From NCBI GenBank assembly GCA_964617665.1, contig CAZUAH010000059.1:1-42307 (forward strand): a DNA stretch of 42,307 nucleotides, read 5' to 3'. Made by a program: the position numbers and the translations under genes. Source of the DNA: JADHUC01 sp964617665 (GTDB lineage Bacteria; Planctomycetota; Planctomycetia; Pirellulales; Pirellulaceae). Numbering within the stretch: the stretch's first letter is position 1; the number at the start of each line of letters is the position of its first letter. The notes below the pieces were generated by a model that did not search any database, was not told the DNA's origin, and worked only from the letters and a program-made list of their open reading frames with translations. Below are positions 24,095-32,513 of the stretch, one piece after another.

Positions 24095-24937
24095 ATGGGT
24101 ATCAGGTTTCACTGCCCAACATGTTCACACAGATTGAACGTCAAGGCTTTCTTGGCGGGCAAGCGTGGTGTATGCCCACAATGCGGGGCAGGGCTCGATA
24201 TTCCTCTCGAAAGTCAGATCCAGAAGAAAGAGAAAGAAGAGTCGGAGAAAAAGCCAGCCGCCAAGCCGCCGGGCCGTGACAAGAGCGAGTCGGTTGGATC
24301 CGAGGATCTGATGTCCGTGCCCGTCTCGTCTCCCGCATCAGTTGATGACGTGCCGGCCGCCGCATCTGCAGGCTCGCAACTGAGCGTGCCGACGTCAAGC
24401 GTTCCCAAGGCTGAGACTACCTCGACGTCACCAGTCGCCTCCGTCGCAACTGTGACAGCGCCGGCTGCCCCTTCATCCGGTGCCGTTCCCGTACAGCCCG
24501 TCACCCCGGTCCAGCCGGTGGCAACGCCAGTCCCTGCTGCTCCGGTCGATCCAATCGCGGAATCACCAGAGTCCTCTTGGTACGTCCGGCCTCCGTCCGG
24601 CGGCCAATACGGCCCGGCTCGTGGCGAGATTATGCGCAAGTGGATCACTGAGGGCCGTGTAAGTTCCGATTCACTTGTGTGGCGCGAAGGTTGGGACGAC
24701 TGGCTCTCGGCAACTGACGTATTTCCCTCGCTTGGATCAACGTCCGTACCACCCGTGCCTGCGCCGGCCCCAGTTGGCTTCGCCCCCGCCTCGCCCGCGC
24801 CAGCGCAGTCCAATCCGTCGGTTCGACCGCGGCGCCGCAATTCGTCAGCTCTGCAAATCACCACCGTCGTTTTGCTGGGGCTGATGGCCGTGACCTTGCT
24901 CGTTACGCTGATCGTTGTGATGAACTGGAGTTCTTAG
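24095..24937 (+). CDS. Zinc-ribbon and GYF-domain membrane protein
   Basis: A 280-residue protein. The N-terminus is a zinc ribbon (FHCPTCSHRL ... GVCPQCG, four Cys). Then comes a charged segment and a long Ala/Pro/Ser/Val-rich linker (about 60-155). A GYF_2 domain follows at about 160-213 (SSWYVRPPSGGQYGPARGE, EGRVSSDSLVWREGWDDW). A second Pro/Ala-rich linker leads to a single C-terminal membrane helix (about 250-275). GYF domains bind proline-rich peptides; in planctomycetes they are common in membrane proteins of unknown role. The start has only a weak GCAGAAG upstream. The NTPase gene follows after eight bases, so the two probably form an operon and may act together at the membrane. Confidence 0.82.
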   Translation: MGIRFHCPTCSHRLNVKAFLAGKRGVCPQCGAGLDIPLESQIQKKEKEESEKKPAAKPPGRDKSESVGSEDLMSVPVSSPASVDDVPAAASAGSQLSVPTSSVPKAETTSTSPVASVATVTAPAAPSSGAVPVQPVTPVQPVATPVPAAPVDPIAESPESSWYVRPPSGGQYGPARGEIMRKWITEGRVSSDSLVWREGWDDWLSATDVFPSLGSTSVPPVPAPAPVGFAPASPAPAQSNPSVRPRRRNSSALQITTVVLLGLMAVTLLVTLIVVMNWSS

Positions 24938-24945
24938 GCCGTCCC

Positions 24946-26454
24946 ATGCAGATTCAGCAGTTTCTGGAACACCACGGAGTCGCGCGGAACCCGTTTGCGG
25001 AGGAAGACGCGCAAACCGATCCAGTGTTCAAGGAGCACTGCATCGACAGCTCGTACCATCCCACGTGGGACAAGATCTACGGAGACCCCATCGAGCCTTC
25101 GACATCCGTCGTGTTCGGCGAAAAAGGTGCTGGGAAGACCGCGATGCGGCTTCAGATCGCACGCCATCTGCTACTTCACAATCGCGAGCACCCCGACAAG
25201 CGGCTCTTTGTGATCCACTACGATGATTTCAATCCTTTCCTGGACCGCTTCCGCGATCGGCTCAGCGGACGTCGAAAGCGACGAGCGGACCGAGTTTTGA
25301 AGGGTTGGCGATTGTGGGATCACATGGACGCGATCCTGTCGTTAGGTGTCACCGGACTAGTCGATCGCATCCTGCAAGTGAAACAGCCTAGCCCTTTCAC
25401 AGACGGCGAGGTGGACGAAGAAGCGATCAGCACGTTGGACCGCCACCAGTCCCGCGACCTGTTGCTGCTGGCCGCCTGCTACGACCAGTCTACTGCCACC
25501 ACGTTCCTGGATCGTTGGCACGAGTTGCGCAAGAAACTCGGCTTTTCTACCCTCCGGGCACACTGGCAATTGGCGGTTGGCATCGCTTGGACGGTACTCG
25601 TCATCGCCTTGGTTCTGACATTTCTATTCAGCGGTCATGCCAACCTGCTCAAACACTTCTGGGTGTACTTGACTCTGGCAGCCGCTGGCTGGTGCCCGTG
25701 GCTTTGGCGATGGTGGACGTGCTTCCGGACCTCGCGACGCGTCTGGAAGCAGATGCGTTTGAGCAACCGCGACCGAAAATCGCTCCGCAAAGTGCTACTG
25801 CAATTCACGTGGCCCGAGCTTACCGCACAGCCGTTGCCCGACAAGGACAGCACGGACGACCGCTACGAGATGCTGATGAAGCTGCAGGGGATTCTGCAGA
25901 CCCAGGGATACCAGGGCGTCATCGTGCTGGTGGATCGACTGGACGAACCGCACTTGATCAACGGCTCGGCCGACCTGATGAAGGCGCTGCTATGGCCGAT
26001 GTTGGACAACAAGTTCCTGAAGCATCCCGGGTTGGGCCTGAAGATCATGGCGCCGATCGAACTGACGCGGTTCATCGAGCGCGAGGGACGCGACTTCTAC
26101 CAGCGAGCTCGCTTGGACAAGCAGAACATGGTCTCATCGTTCGAGTGGACCGGCGAGGCACTGTATGATGTAGCCAACGCTCGTTTGGAGGCGTGCGCCA
26201 TCGAAGGGCAAAACCCGACTCTGCGCGGTTTCATCGCCCCATCGGTCAGCGATCAACGTATCATCGAGGCCTTCCGCGGCCTTCGCACACCGCGGCATCT
26301 ATTCAAGTTCCTGTACCGGCTGTTCGTTGCGCACTCGAACTCGTACGTCGACCGCGAACCCGTCTGGCAGATTTCTTCCGAGGCGTTCGAGTCCAACCTA
26401 GCCGTCTACAACCGCGATCAAGACGCCTTCGACCGTGGTCTAGGGGCGGGGTAG
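24946..26454 (+). CDS. P-loop NTPase with two inserted membrane helices (KAP-like)
   Basis: A 502-residue ATPase. Walker A is VFGEKGAGKTA (about 57-67). Walker B is VIVLVDRLDEP (about 326-336). Two hydrophobic segments (about 210-230 and 238-256) sit between the two Walker motifs. That layout, an ATPase core split by a membrane hairpin, is the one described for KAP P-loop NTPases, though I cannot confirm family membership by eye. A Tyr/Arg-rich C-terminal part with LRTPRHLFKFLYRLF follows. It begins eight bases after the GYF gene, so co-transcription is likely. Related families occur in membrane-linked signalling and phage exclusion, but nothing here fixes the role. A hairpin element follows the stop. 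Confidence 0.75.
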   Translation: MQIQQFLEHHGVARNPFAEEDAQTDPVFKEHCIDSSYHPTWDKIYGDPIEPSTSVVFGEKGAGKTAMRLQIARHLLLHNREHPDKRLFVIHYDDFNPFLDRFRDRLSGRRKRRADRVLKGWRLWDHMDAILSLGVTGLVDRILQVKQPSPFTDGEVDEEAISTLDRHQSRDLLLLAACYDQSTATTFLDRWHELRKKLGFSTLRAHWQLAVGIAWTVLVIALVLTFLFSGHANLLKHFWVYLTLAAAGWCPWLWRWWTCFRTSRRVWKQMRLSNRDRKSLRKVLLQFTWPELTAQPLPDKDSTDDRYEMLMKLQGILQTQGYQGVIVLVDRLDEPHLINGSADLMKALLWPMLDNKFLKHPGLGLKIMAPIELTRFIEREGRDFYQRARLDKQNMVSSFEWTGEALYDVANARLEACAIEGQNPTLRGFIAPSVSDQRIIEAFRGLRTPRHLFKFLYRLFVAHSNSYVDREPVWQISSEAFESNLAVYNRDQDAFDRGLGAG

Positions 26455-26461
26455 CCATCGC

Positions 26462-26531
26462 GTGGCACTGCTTACTTGTAAGCAGTGCTCATCGTGACGC
26501 GGGGACGCGGCTAATAAGTAAGCCGTGCCAC
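26462..26531. repeat. Palindromic hairpin element between convergent genes
   Basis: GTGGCAC (26462-26468) and GTGCCAC (26525-26531) are inverted flanks. Inside is a perfect 11-bp hairpin, GCACTGCTTAC-TT-GTAAGCAGTGC (26465-26488), and a second imperfect one, CGGCT...AGCCG (26508-26525), sharing the GCTTAC/TAAGTAAGC theme. It lies between the NTPase stop and the converging gene ending at 26579. It resembles REP-like elements and may also stop transcription. Confidence 0.65.
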
Positions 26532-26578
26532 ACCGAACTCGATGGCAAGCCACGACTGTGTTACCGCAAGTAGTGACT

Positions 26579-27238
26579 TCAGCGCCGGTCCTGCGCCAAA
26601 CGCATCGCCAGCACGTCCAATTGGCCTTTCAGATCGCCCAGCAGCATCTGAGGACTCGCGCCGCCGGCCACGTGGGCGTAGAAGGATTGCGCGGGTGAGT
26701 TATGTGTGGTGCCCAGCGGCGTCGTTGTGTGGCGTAGGCTGGAGATCTGATCGTCCAAGTCGTCCAACGCTTCGGCTGTTTGCGTATTCTTCTGCCAGAG
26801 CCCGTCGATCTGCAGAACCACGCCGACCAGAAGCAATGCCTGACCTACCAGCGTCAGCGGCATACCCCAGCACCAGAGATCACCACGAGTGGCGATAAAT
26901 GACCATGCCAACAACGCACCGCCGAACACAAAGGCAACGAGCCCCAAAGAGAAGACGCCCCACGCCAGGCCAGTGCCTGCGGGCTTACGTTGGCGACGCC
27001 GATCTCGCGGTGGTTCGGGTGGCAACTCGGAATCGGCAGGTGTCGGCTCGCAGCATGTCGGCGATGGTACGGCCGCACGCGCATCGTTGATATGAAGCGA
27101 TTCGGCGAGCCGCTCGATGACTTGGAAGTCGTCGTCCAGTTCCCAGTCGTCCAAATCCACAGGCACACGGTCGGCTGCGAGGGCCGTGGCGGCGTCGTTG
27201 GCAACGGTCTGAGACGACTCGTTTTGTGATGGGTCCAT
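26579..27238 (-). CDS. Hypothetical two-TM protein with acidic N-terminus
   Basis: I start at ATG 27238 (MDPSQNESSQT), which keeps the gene clear of the divergent helicase; the frame runs to 27262. The 219-residue product has a long acidic N-terminus with a VDLDDWELDDDFQVIERLAESLH stretch. A Pro- and Arg-rich linker follows, then two membrane helices (about 90-112 and 118-142). The C-terminal half is coiled (ALDDLDDQISSLRHT, LGDLKGQLDVLAMRLAQ). No enzymatic motif is visible. It converges on the NTPase gene and is divergent from the helicase. I recognise no family; it may be a membrane-anchored adaptor. Confidence 0.7.
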   Translation of the reverse strand: MDPSQNESSQTVANDAATALAADRVPVDLDDWELDDDFQVIERLAESLHINDARAAVPSPTCCEPTPADSELPPEPPRDRRRQRKPAGTGLAWGVFSLGLVAFVFGGALLAWSFIATRGDLWCWGMPLTLVGQALLLVGVVLQIDGLWQKNTQTAEALDDLDDQISSLRHTTTPLGTTHNSPAQSFYAHVAGGASPQMLLGDLKGQLDVLAMRLAQDRR

Positions 27239-27357
27239 TGTGCTAGCAGACTCCAACGGCAATGATGATCATTATTTGGCATCGGCGCGAGTGGCGGGAA
27301 ACTGTACCGATTCTGCCGGTTTTGTCACATTTGCGGAAAGTCCTGAATCTAACGATC

Positions 27358-30270
27358 GTGAGCCCTTCATTCCCCATAATTCGCTTTCAAGGCCGGTTGC
27401 GACCATCGCAGGCGGACGTTGTCAAAATCGCTCGTCGGAAGCTGGCATCGGGCAAGCGGCGTCTGCACATTGTCGCACCGCCGGGCTCCGGCAAAACCGT
27501 GCTGGGGCTGTATCTCTGGGCCGAGTGCATCCGTCAGCCCGCGCTTGTGCTCTCGCCCAACTCGGCAATTCAAGCTCAGTGGGCCGCACGTACAGATATG
27601 TTCCGGGTCGAGGACGCCGCGGGCGACGTTGTCAGCACAAGTCCCGACCAGCCGGCCATGCTGACGTCGCTGACATATCAAGCGGTAACGTTGCCCAGTC
27701 GCGGCGGGGAAGACATGGACGCGGGAGCCATCGATCTGTGGCAGGACAAGCTGATTGAAACGGAGCAGGCCAAGGACCCGGACGAAGCGATCGTCTGGAT
27801 CCGAGACCTGAAACGCCACAACCCGGATTACTACAAAGAACGTCTGAGCGCCTATCGCAAGCAGATTCGCGACGCTGCCGCAATGGCGGGTGGTGCTCTG
27901 GACATGTTGCATCGGTCTTCGCTCCAGACGCTCCAGCGTCTGAAGCGGTGCGGAATCGGCCTGATCATTCTGGACGAATGCCATCACCTGATGGGCCATT
28001 GGGGACGCGTGCTGGCCGACGCGCATGACCTGTTGGAGCAGCCGATGGTCGTCGGACTCACTGCAACTCCGCCGGATCGCGATGGCAGAAAGCCGGAAGA
28101 CGTACAGCGCTACGACGAATTCTTCGGCGATGTCGACTACGAAGTACCGGTGCCGGCCGTGGTGAAGGACGGCTTTCTCGCACCCTACCAGGACTTGGCC
28201 TACTTTGTCCGCCCCTCGCGCGACGAGCTTTCATTCGTCGCCAACGCCGACGACCAATTGCACGAGATCGTCGCGGATCTATGCCGAGCGGAAGAGGAGG
28301 AACCGGAAGGACAAGATGAAGGGGAAGCAGAGGTAGAAAAGGATGGGGGGACTCCGCCAGCCGATCTCCCAGTCGCCCCGTCGCCCGTTCAGCCTCCCGT
28401 CCCCTCATCCCCTGACCAAGCTCCTTCGTCTCCTCCAACAACTGGCGAGCGGCTCTCGGACTGGTTGGTCGAAGTATTGGCCCAGCGGCGCTTGCCTACG
28501 GGCATCCAAAAGGATTGGGACACGTTCGAACGTCGTGATCCGGTCTTTGCCCAGGCCGCCCGGATCTTTCTGCTCAGGCGCGGCCATCCGCTACCACCCG
28601 ATACACCACCGCCAGAATTGGATCTCGACCTGGATGAAATGCCGGAGATGGAGATCCTCACCCCCGTGCTGGATCGTTATGTACGGCACCACCTTCGCCG
28701 TTCAAAGGATCCATCTGATCACGAGTTGGCCGACCAGGTTGTCCGTCGTTTGCGAACGTTGGGCGTACAGATTACGGAGACAGGATCACAGGCATGTGCG
28801 TCGCCCGTGGGACGCGTCATGGCGTATTCGAACAGCAAGGCGACGGCTTTGGTGCCCATCCTGGCTGCCGAGCACGAAATCATGGGCGACCGGATCCGGG
28901 CCGTCGTCGTTGCCGACTACGAGAAGACCTCGGCCGTGACAGCCGACGTCCGGCACCTGCTGGACTCGGAGGCTGGTGGAGCAATCGCGGCCTTCAAGAG
29001 GTTGATCCACAAGCCGGAAACGGACCCGCTGAACCCGATTCTGGTAACAGGATCAAGCGTACTGGTCGACGACGACTTGGCATCCACGTTCGATGAAGCG
29101 GCTGCGGCGTGGTTAGCCGACAACGGCTACGAAGTCGAACTGACCTTCGGCGAGGAAGAGGGTTTTCACGTCATCAATGGCAAGGGGGCCGACTGGTGCC
29201 CGCGCGTGTACGTGGCACTGATCACCGACCTGTTCCAGCGCGGCCTGTCCAAGTGTCTGGTGGGTACGCGCGGCTTGTTAGGCGAAGGCTGGGATGCGAA
29301 CAAGATCAATGTGTTGATTGATTTGACTACCGTCACAACGTCGATGACTGTCAATCAACTGCGCGGCCGTTCGATCCGATTGGACCCCGACGAACCGACT
29401 AAGCTGGCGAACAACTGGGACGTGGTGTGCCTGGCACCGGAGTTCTCCAAAGGGTTGGACGATTACAGACGCTTCATCGCCAAACACAAAACGATTTTCG
29501 GCGTTACCGACGATGGAGCCATCGAAAAGGGCGTCGGGCACGTCCACGCGGCATTCACTGAGTTGAAACCGGAAGGCTTGGAAGGTTCGACCAATATCCT
29601 GAACGCCGACATGCTCGAGCGCGTCGGCCGCCGCGATGATGCAAGATCGCAGTGGCGCATCGGCCACCCGTACTCGCCCGAGCCGATTCGCGCACTGGAG
29701 ACCAATTCCTTGGGCGGTGGTGGCGGCTTTCCACCGTTCGGCCGGTCGCGACAGCCGTGGAACGACAGTTCCCTAGCACTGGCGATCGGCGAAGCCATCC
29801 TCACGTCGATGCGCGAAGCGAGGTTGCTCAGAAGACGCCGAAAGATCCACGCGGGCACCCGCGCCGGTGGCTACGTACGAGTCTTTCTGGAAGACGCCAG
29901 CGAAGAAGAGAACGTGTTATTCACCGGCGCGTTGCAGGAGGCCCTCGGCCCGTTGGATCGGCCGCGCTACATCATTCCTCGCTACACGGACCACATCAAG
30001 GAAACCTGGCTGTCGTCGATCTTGCCGTCCATCGTCGGCAAGTATTTCCGAAGACGCCAGCGACGTCGGACCATGTTACACGCCGTGCCGTCGGTTTTGG
30101 CCAAGAACAAGGATCTAGCGCTCGTTTACCAGCGGCATTGGAACCGGTGTGTGAGTCCGGGCGAAGCCTTGTACGCATACCGCGGAGCTGGTAAGGAACT
30201 GATCGCTGCGGCCCTCCGCGAAGGCCAAACGCCCAAGGGACGCATTCACAAGAAGGAAATCTTCATGTAG
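27358..30270 (+). CDS. Superfamily 2 DNA/RNA helicase with low-complexity insert
   Basis: The open frame begins at 27262, but its first 32 residues overlap the divergent gene and look non-coding. GTG 27358 (VSPSFPIIRFQGRLRPSQ) is a plausible start, without a clear ribosome-binding site. With it the product has 970 residues. Motif I is APPGSGKT (40-47), motif II DECHH (206-210), motif III TATP (235-238). A C-terminal RecA fold carries LVGTRGLLGEGWDANKINVL and motif VI QLRGRSIRLD. Q-motif-like LRPSQADVV precedes motif I. Residues of about 311-364 are a Glu/Pro/Ser-rich linker. The closest layout is the DEAD/DEAH 'type III restriction Res-like' group, but there is no methylase or nuclease nearby. 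Role unknown. Confidence 0.85.
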   Translation: MSPSFPIIRFQGRLRPSQADVVKIARRKLASGKRRLHIVAPPGSGKTVLGLYLWAECIRQPALVLSPNSAIQAQWAARTDMFRVEDAAGDVVSTSPDQPAMLTSLTYQAVTLPSRGGEDMDAGAIDLWQDKLIETEQAKDPDEAIVWIRDLKRHNPDYYKERLSAYRKQIRDAAAMAGGALDMLHRSSLQTLQRLKRCGIGLIILDECHHLMGHWGRVLADAHDLLEQPMVVGLTATPPDRDGRKPEDVQRYDEFFGDVDYEVPVPAVVKDGFLAPYQDLAYFVRPSRDELSFVANADDQLHEIVADLCRAEEEEPEGQDEGEAEVEKDGGTPPADLPVAPSPVQPPVPSSPDQAPSSPPTTGERLSDWLVEVLAQRRLPTGIQKDWDTFERRDPVFAQAARIFLLRRGHPLPPDTPPPELDLDLDEMPEMEILTPVLDRYVRHHLRRSKDPSDHELADQVVRRLRTLGVQITETGSQACASPVGRVMAYSNSKATALVPILAAEHEIMGDRIRAVVVADYEKTSAVTADVRHLLDSEAGGAIAAFKRLIHKPETDPLNPILVTGSSVLVDDDLASTFDEAAAAWLADNGYEVELTFGEEEGFHVINGKGADWCPRVYVALITDLFQRGLSKCLVGTRGLLGEGWDANKINVLIDLTTVTTSMTVNQLRGRSIRLDPDEPTKLANNWDVVCLAPEFSKGLDDYRRFIAKHKTIFGVTDDGAIEKGVGHVHAAFTELKPEGLEGSTNILNADMLERVGRRDDARSQWRIGHPYSPEPIRALETNSLGGGGGFPPFGRSRQPWNDSSLALAIGEAILTSMREARLLRRRRKIHAGTRAGGYVRVFLEDASEEENVLFTGALQEALGPLDRPRYIIPRYTDHIKETWLSSILPSIVGKYFRRRQRRRTMLHAVPSVLAKNKDLALVYQRHWNRCVSPGEALYAYRGAGKELIAAALREGQTPKGRIHKKEIFM
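28288..28449. repeat. Purine-rich then pyrimidine-rich tract inside the helicase gene
   Basis: The coding strand runs through a G/A-rich block (about 28288-28350) into a C/T-rich block (about 28365-28440). It contains the series CCAGTCGCCCCGTCGCCC and CCTCCCGTCCCCTCATCCCC, unlike the even codon usage either side. Such CCCGTCNCCC strings resemble dispersed intergenic repeats. The reading frame is kept and gives an acidic, then Pro/Ser-rich linker. Confidence 0.45.
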
Positions 30271-30283
30271 GAGTGAGCAGACG

Positions 30284-32485
30284 ATGCGCACGAGCCTTCA
30301 TATCCGAGCACTCCTGGCTGCGACGGTCCTTTGCACGTTCGTCGTGCCGATTGCTGCGACGGAGTTGTTCGTGGCCCCGGACGGCAACGACGAAAACCCA
30401 GGGACCAGGCAAGAGCCATTTGCCACGTTGGCTGGTGCCCGAGATGAGGTCCGCGAGAAGATAGCCGCGGGGCTTGACGCCAACGTCACGGTCTTTCTAC
30501 GCGGCGGGACTTATCGCTTGGATGAGACCGTTGTTTTCGGCTTGAAAGATTCGGGGACCGAATACCATTCCATCACTTACGCAGCGATGCCTGGCGAGAA
30601 ACCGGTATTCAGTTCCGGGTTGCCAATCACGGACTGGCGCAAGCTATACGGGGCGTTGCCGGGACTGCCGGACGTTGCGCAAGGAAAGGTCTGGGTAGCT
30701 GACGTGCCGAAAGGTTTAGAGCGGTTCTTGACGCTGTACGATGGAGACGAACGGTTGCCGCGTGCCCGCAGTCGCGGCTTCGTTCCGGCCAAACGATATC
30801 CGCGCACACGAATTCCCGGCTGGCGCAACAAACTGGAGTTCCCCAAAGGGACTCTCGGGAATTGGACCAATCTATCGGACGCAGAAGTGCTGATTGTTCC
30901 TCAGTACCCGTGGGTCTGCAATTTGCTACCCCTCTCTTCCGTGGACGAAAACGCTGGCGTTGCCCAAACGGCCGTCCCGGCTACTTATCCCATGGGGCAA
31001 GTCTACTTCAGCCGGTTTCCTGACGGCACGTTGTGGGTCGAAAATGAGCCCGAGGCATTGGACGAACCGGGGGAATGGGTCTTGGACACCGCGCAGCGGA
31101 AGGTCTACTTGTGGCCGAAGGGCGATCGGCCCGGCGACGCAATCGTCGCGCCTCGATTGACAGAGTTTATCCGAGTCGAGGGCCTGATCGAGTACGGTAG
31201 CCCGTTCGACGTGCCCGTGCGTAATCTGATCTTCAGCGGGCTGACCTTCACCCACGGAGATCGTTGGCCGTGGGAATCCGACAAGGTGGGTTGGGGGCTG
31301 CAACACGATTGGGAGATGTTCGACCGGCCGACGGCCCTGGTGCGTTTTCGTGGCGCAGAGAATTGCGCCGTCGAAAACTGCCGCTTCGCGAACAGCGGCG
31401 GTGCGGCGATCCGACTGGATCTCCATTGCCAGGACAACAGAATCGAAAACAACGACATCGAACACATCGGCGGTGTCGGCGTTCTTCTGGCGGGCTACGG
31501 CCCGGGAACCAAGGATGTGAACAAGGGGAACAGCGTGGCGGGCAACCACATCCATCACGTGGGCCAAGTGCTGTGGCATTCAGTCGGCGTTTTCGTCTGG
31601 CAGAGCGGCGAGAACCGGATAACGAACAACTTGATCCACCATACGGCGTACACGGGGATTGTCGTCAGCGGTCGGATCGGCTGGACTCGTAGCGGCGAGT
31701 CAGAGTGTTCGAAAACGATCCGCTGGAACGAAATCGCTCGCGCGGCACCGGGTTCACTGGAGAAACCGAGTTGGCATCAACGTGAACGTTTTATGCACGG
31801 GCGACGAAACGTGGTCGAACGCAACGAAATTCACCACACCATGCAGATCCTGGGCGATGGCAACTGCATCTACATCTCCGGGACCGGCGGTGGAAACGTC
31901 GTTCGAGAGAACTACCTGCACGACGTGGACACAACAAACGTGAATGCCAACATCCGCTGCGATGACGATCAACACGAAACGTTGATCGAGCGCAACGTGA
32001 TCTTTCGTTGCTGCGGTGAAGGTTTTATCTCGAAGGGCAACAACACGATCCGGAACAACATGGTCGTTGATATTCGGTCGACCACCAGCGACGGTTTGCG
32101 ATGCGAGCATCAGCGCGGCTACCTCGTCTTTCCGTACGGTCCGGTCAAGGGCTCAAACGTCCAACGCAATGTCTTCTATTCTCGCACAGCGGAGCAGAAC
32201 CTACTGCACGAAGGCCGACGGGGCGACAGCCGCTCGCTATTGCGAGACTGTCAGTCCGATTACAATCTCTACTTCAACGCGGCCGATCCGAACTGGGGCA
32301 AACGGCACGTGGACGACCAGCAACAGTTTAGCATCGAGCAGCACAGCGTCGCGATGGATCCTCTGTTCGTCGACATCGCCGCCGGCGACCTGCGACTGAA
32401 AGAAAACTCCCCCGCGCTGAAGTTGGGATTTGAACCGATTGACCTTAGCATCGTCGGTCTGAAACGGCAGAGCCCCGGAAACTGA
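30284..32485 (+). CDS. Secreted right-handed beta-helix protein, first of a tandem pair
   Basis: A 733-residue exported protein with a signal peptide (HIRALLAATVLCTFVVPIAAT). The N-terminal LFVAPDGNDENPGTRQEPFA and TVFLRGGTYRLDETVVF are the entry motifs of a large family of pectate-lyase-fold, carbohydrate-active proteins. Parallel beta-helix coils with Asn and His ladders follow (about 330-620; NRIENNDIEHI, NRITNNLIHHTAYTGI, NVVRENYLHDV). The layout resembles glycoside hydrolase family 141, a cautious comparison by memory. It starts 13 bases after the helicase stop but is unrelated to it. A paralogue follows 28 bases downstream. The substrate is probably a plant- or algal-type polysaccharide; that is inference. 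Confidence 0.82.
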   Translation: MRTSLHIRALLAATVLCTFVVPIAATELFVAPDGNDENPGTRQEPFATLAGARDEVREKIAAGLDANVTVFLRGGTYRLDETVVFGLKDSGTEYHSITYAAMPGEKPVFSSGLPITDWRKLYGALPGLPDVAQGKVWVADVPKGLERFLTLYDGDERLPRARSRGFVPAKRYPRTRIPGWRNKLEFPKGTLGNWTNLSDAEVLIVPQYPWVCNLLPLSSVDENAGVAQTAVPATYPMGQVYFSRFPDGTLWVENEPEALDEPGEWVLDTAQRKVYLWPKGDRPGDAIVAPRLTEFIRVEGLIEYGSPFDVPVRNLIFSGLTFTHGDRWPWESDKVGWGLQHDWEMFDRPTALVRFRGAENCAVENCRFANSGGAAIRLDLHCQDNRIENNDIEHIGGVGVLLAGYGPGTKDVNKGNSVAGNHIHHVGQVLWHSVGVFVWQSGENRITNNLIHHTAYTGIVVSGRIGWTRSGESECSKTIRWNEIARAAPGSLEKPSWHQRERFMHGRRNVVERNEIHHTMQILGDGNCIYISGTGGGNVVRENYLHDVDTTNVNANIRCDDDQHETLIERNVIFRCCGEGFISKGNNTIRNNMVVDIRSTTSDGLRCEHQRGYLVFPYGPVKGSNVQRNVFYSRTAEQNLLHEGRRGDSRSLLRDCQSDYNLYFNAADPNWGKRHVDDQQQFSIEQHSVAMDPLFVDIAAGDLRLKENSPALKLGFEPIDLSIVGLKRQSPGN

Positions 32486-32513
32486 GTAAACCAACTTGAG
32501 AAAGGACGAAACG

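Noticed and set aside
26463..26480. TGGCAC-like sigma-54 promoter
   Set aside because: The TGGCAC is part of a palindromic hairpin, spacing to a TTGC element is wrong, and no gene starts downstream on that strand.
27262..27357. First 32 residues of the helicase frame
   Set aside because: They overlap the start region of the divergent gene and do not resemble the start of an SF2 helicase; kept only as an alternative.
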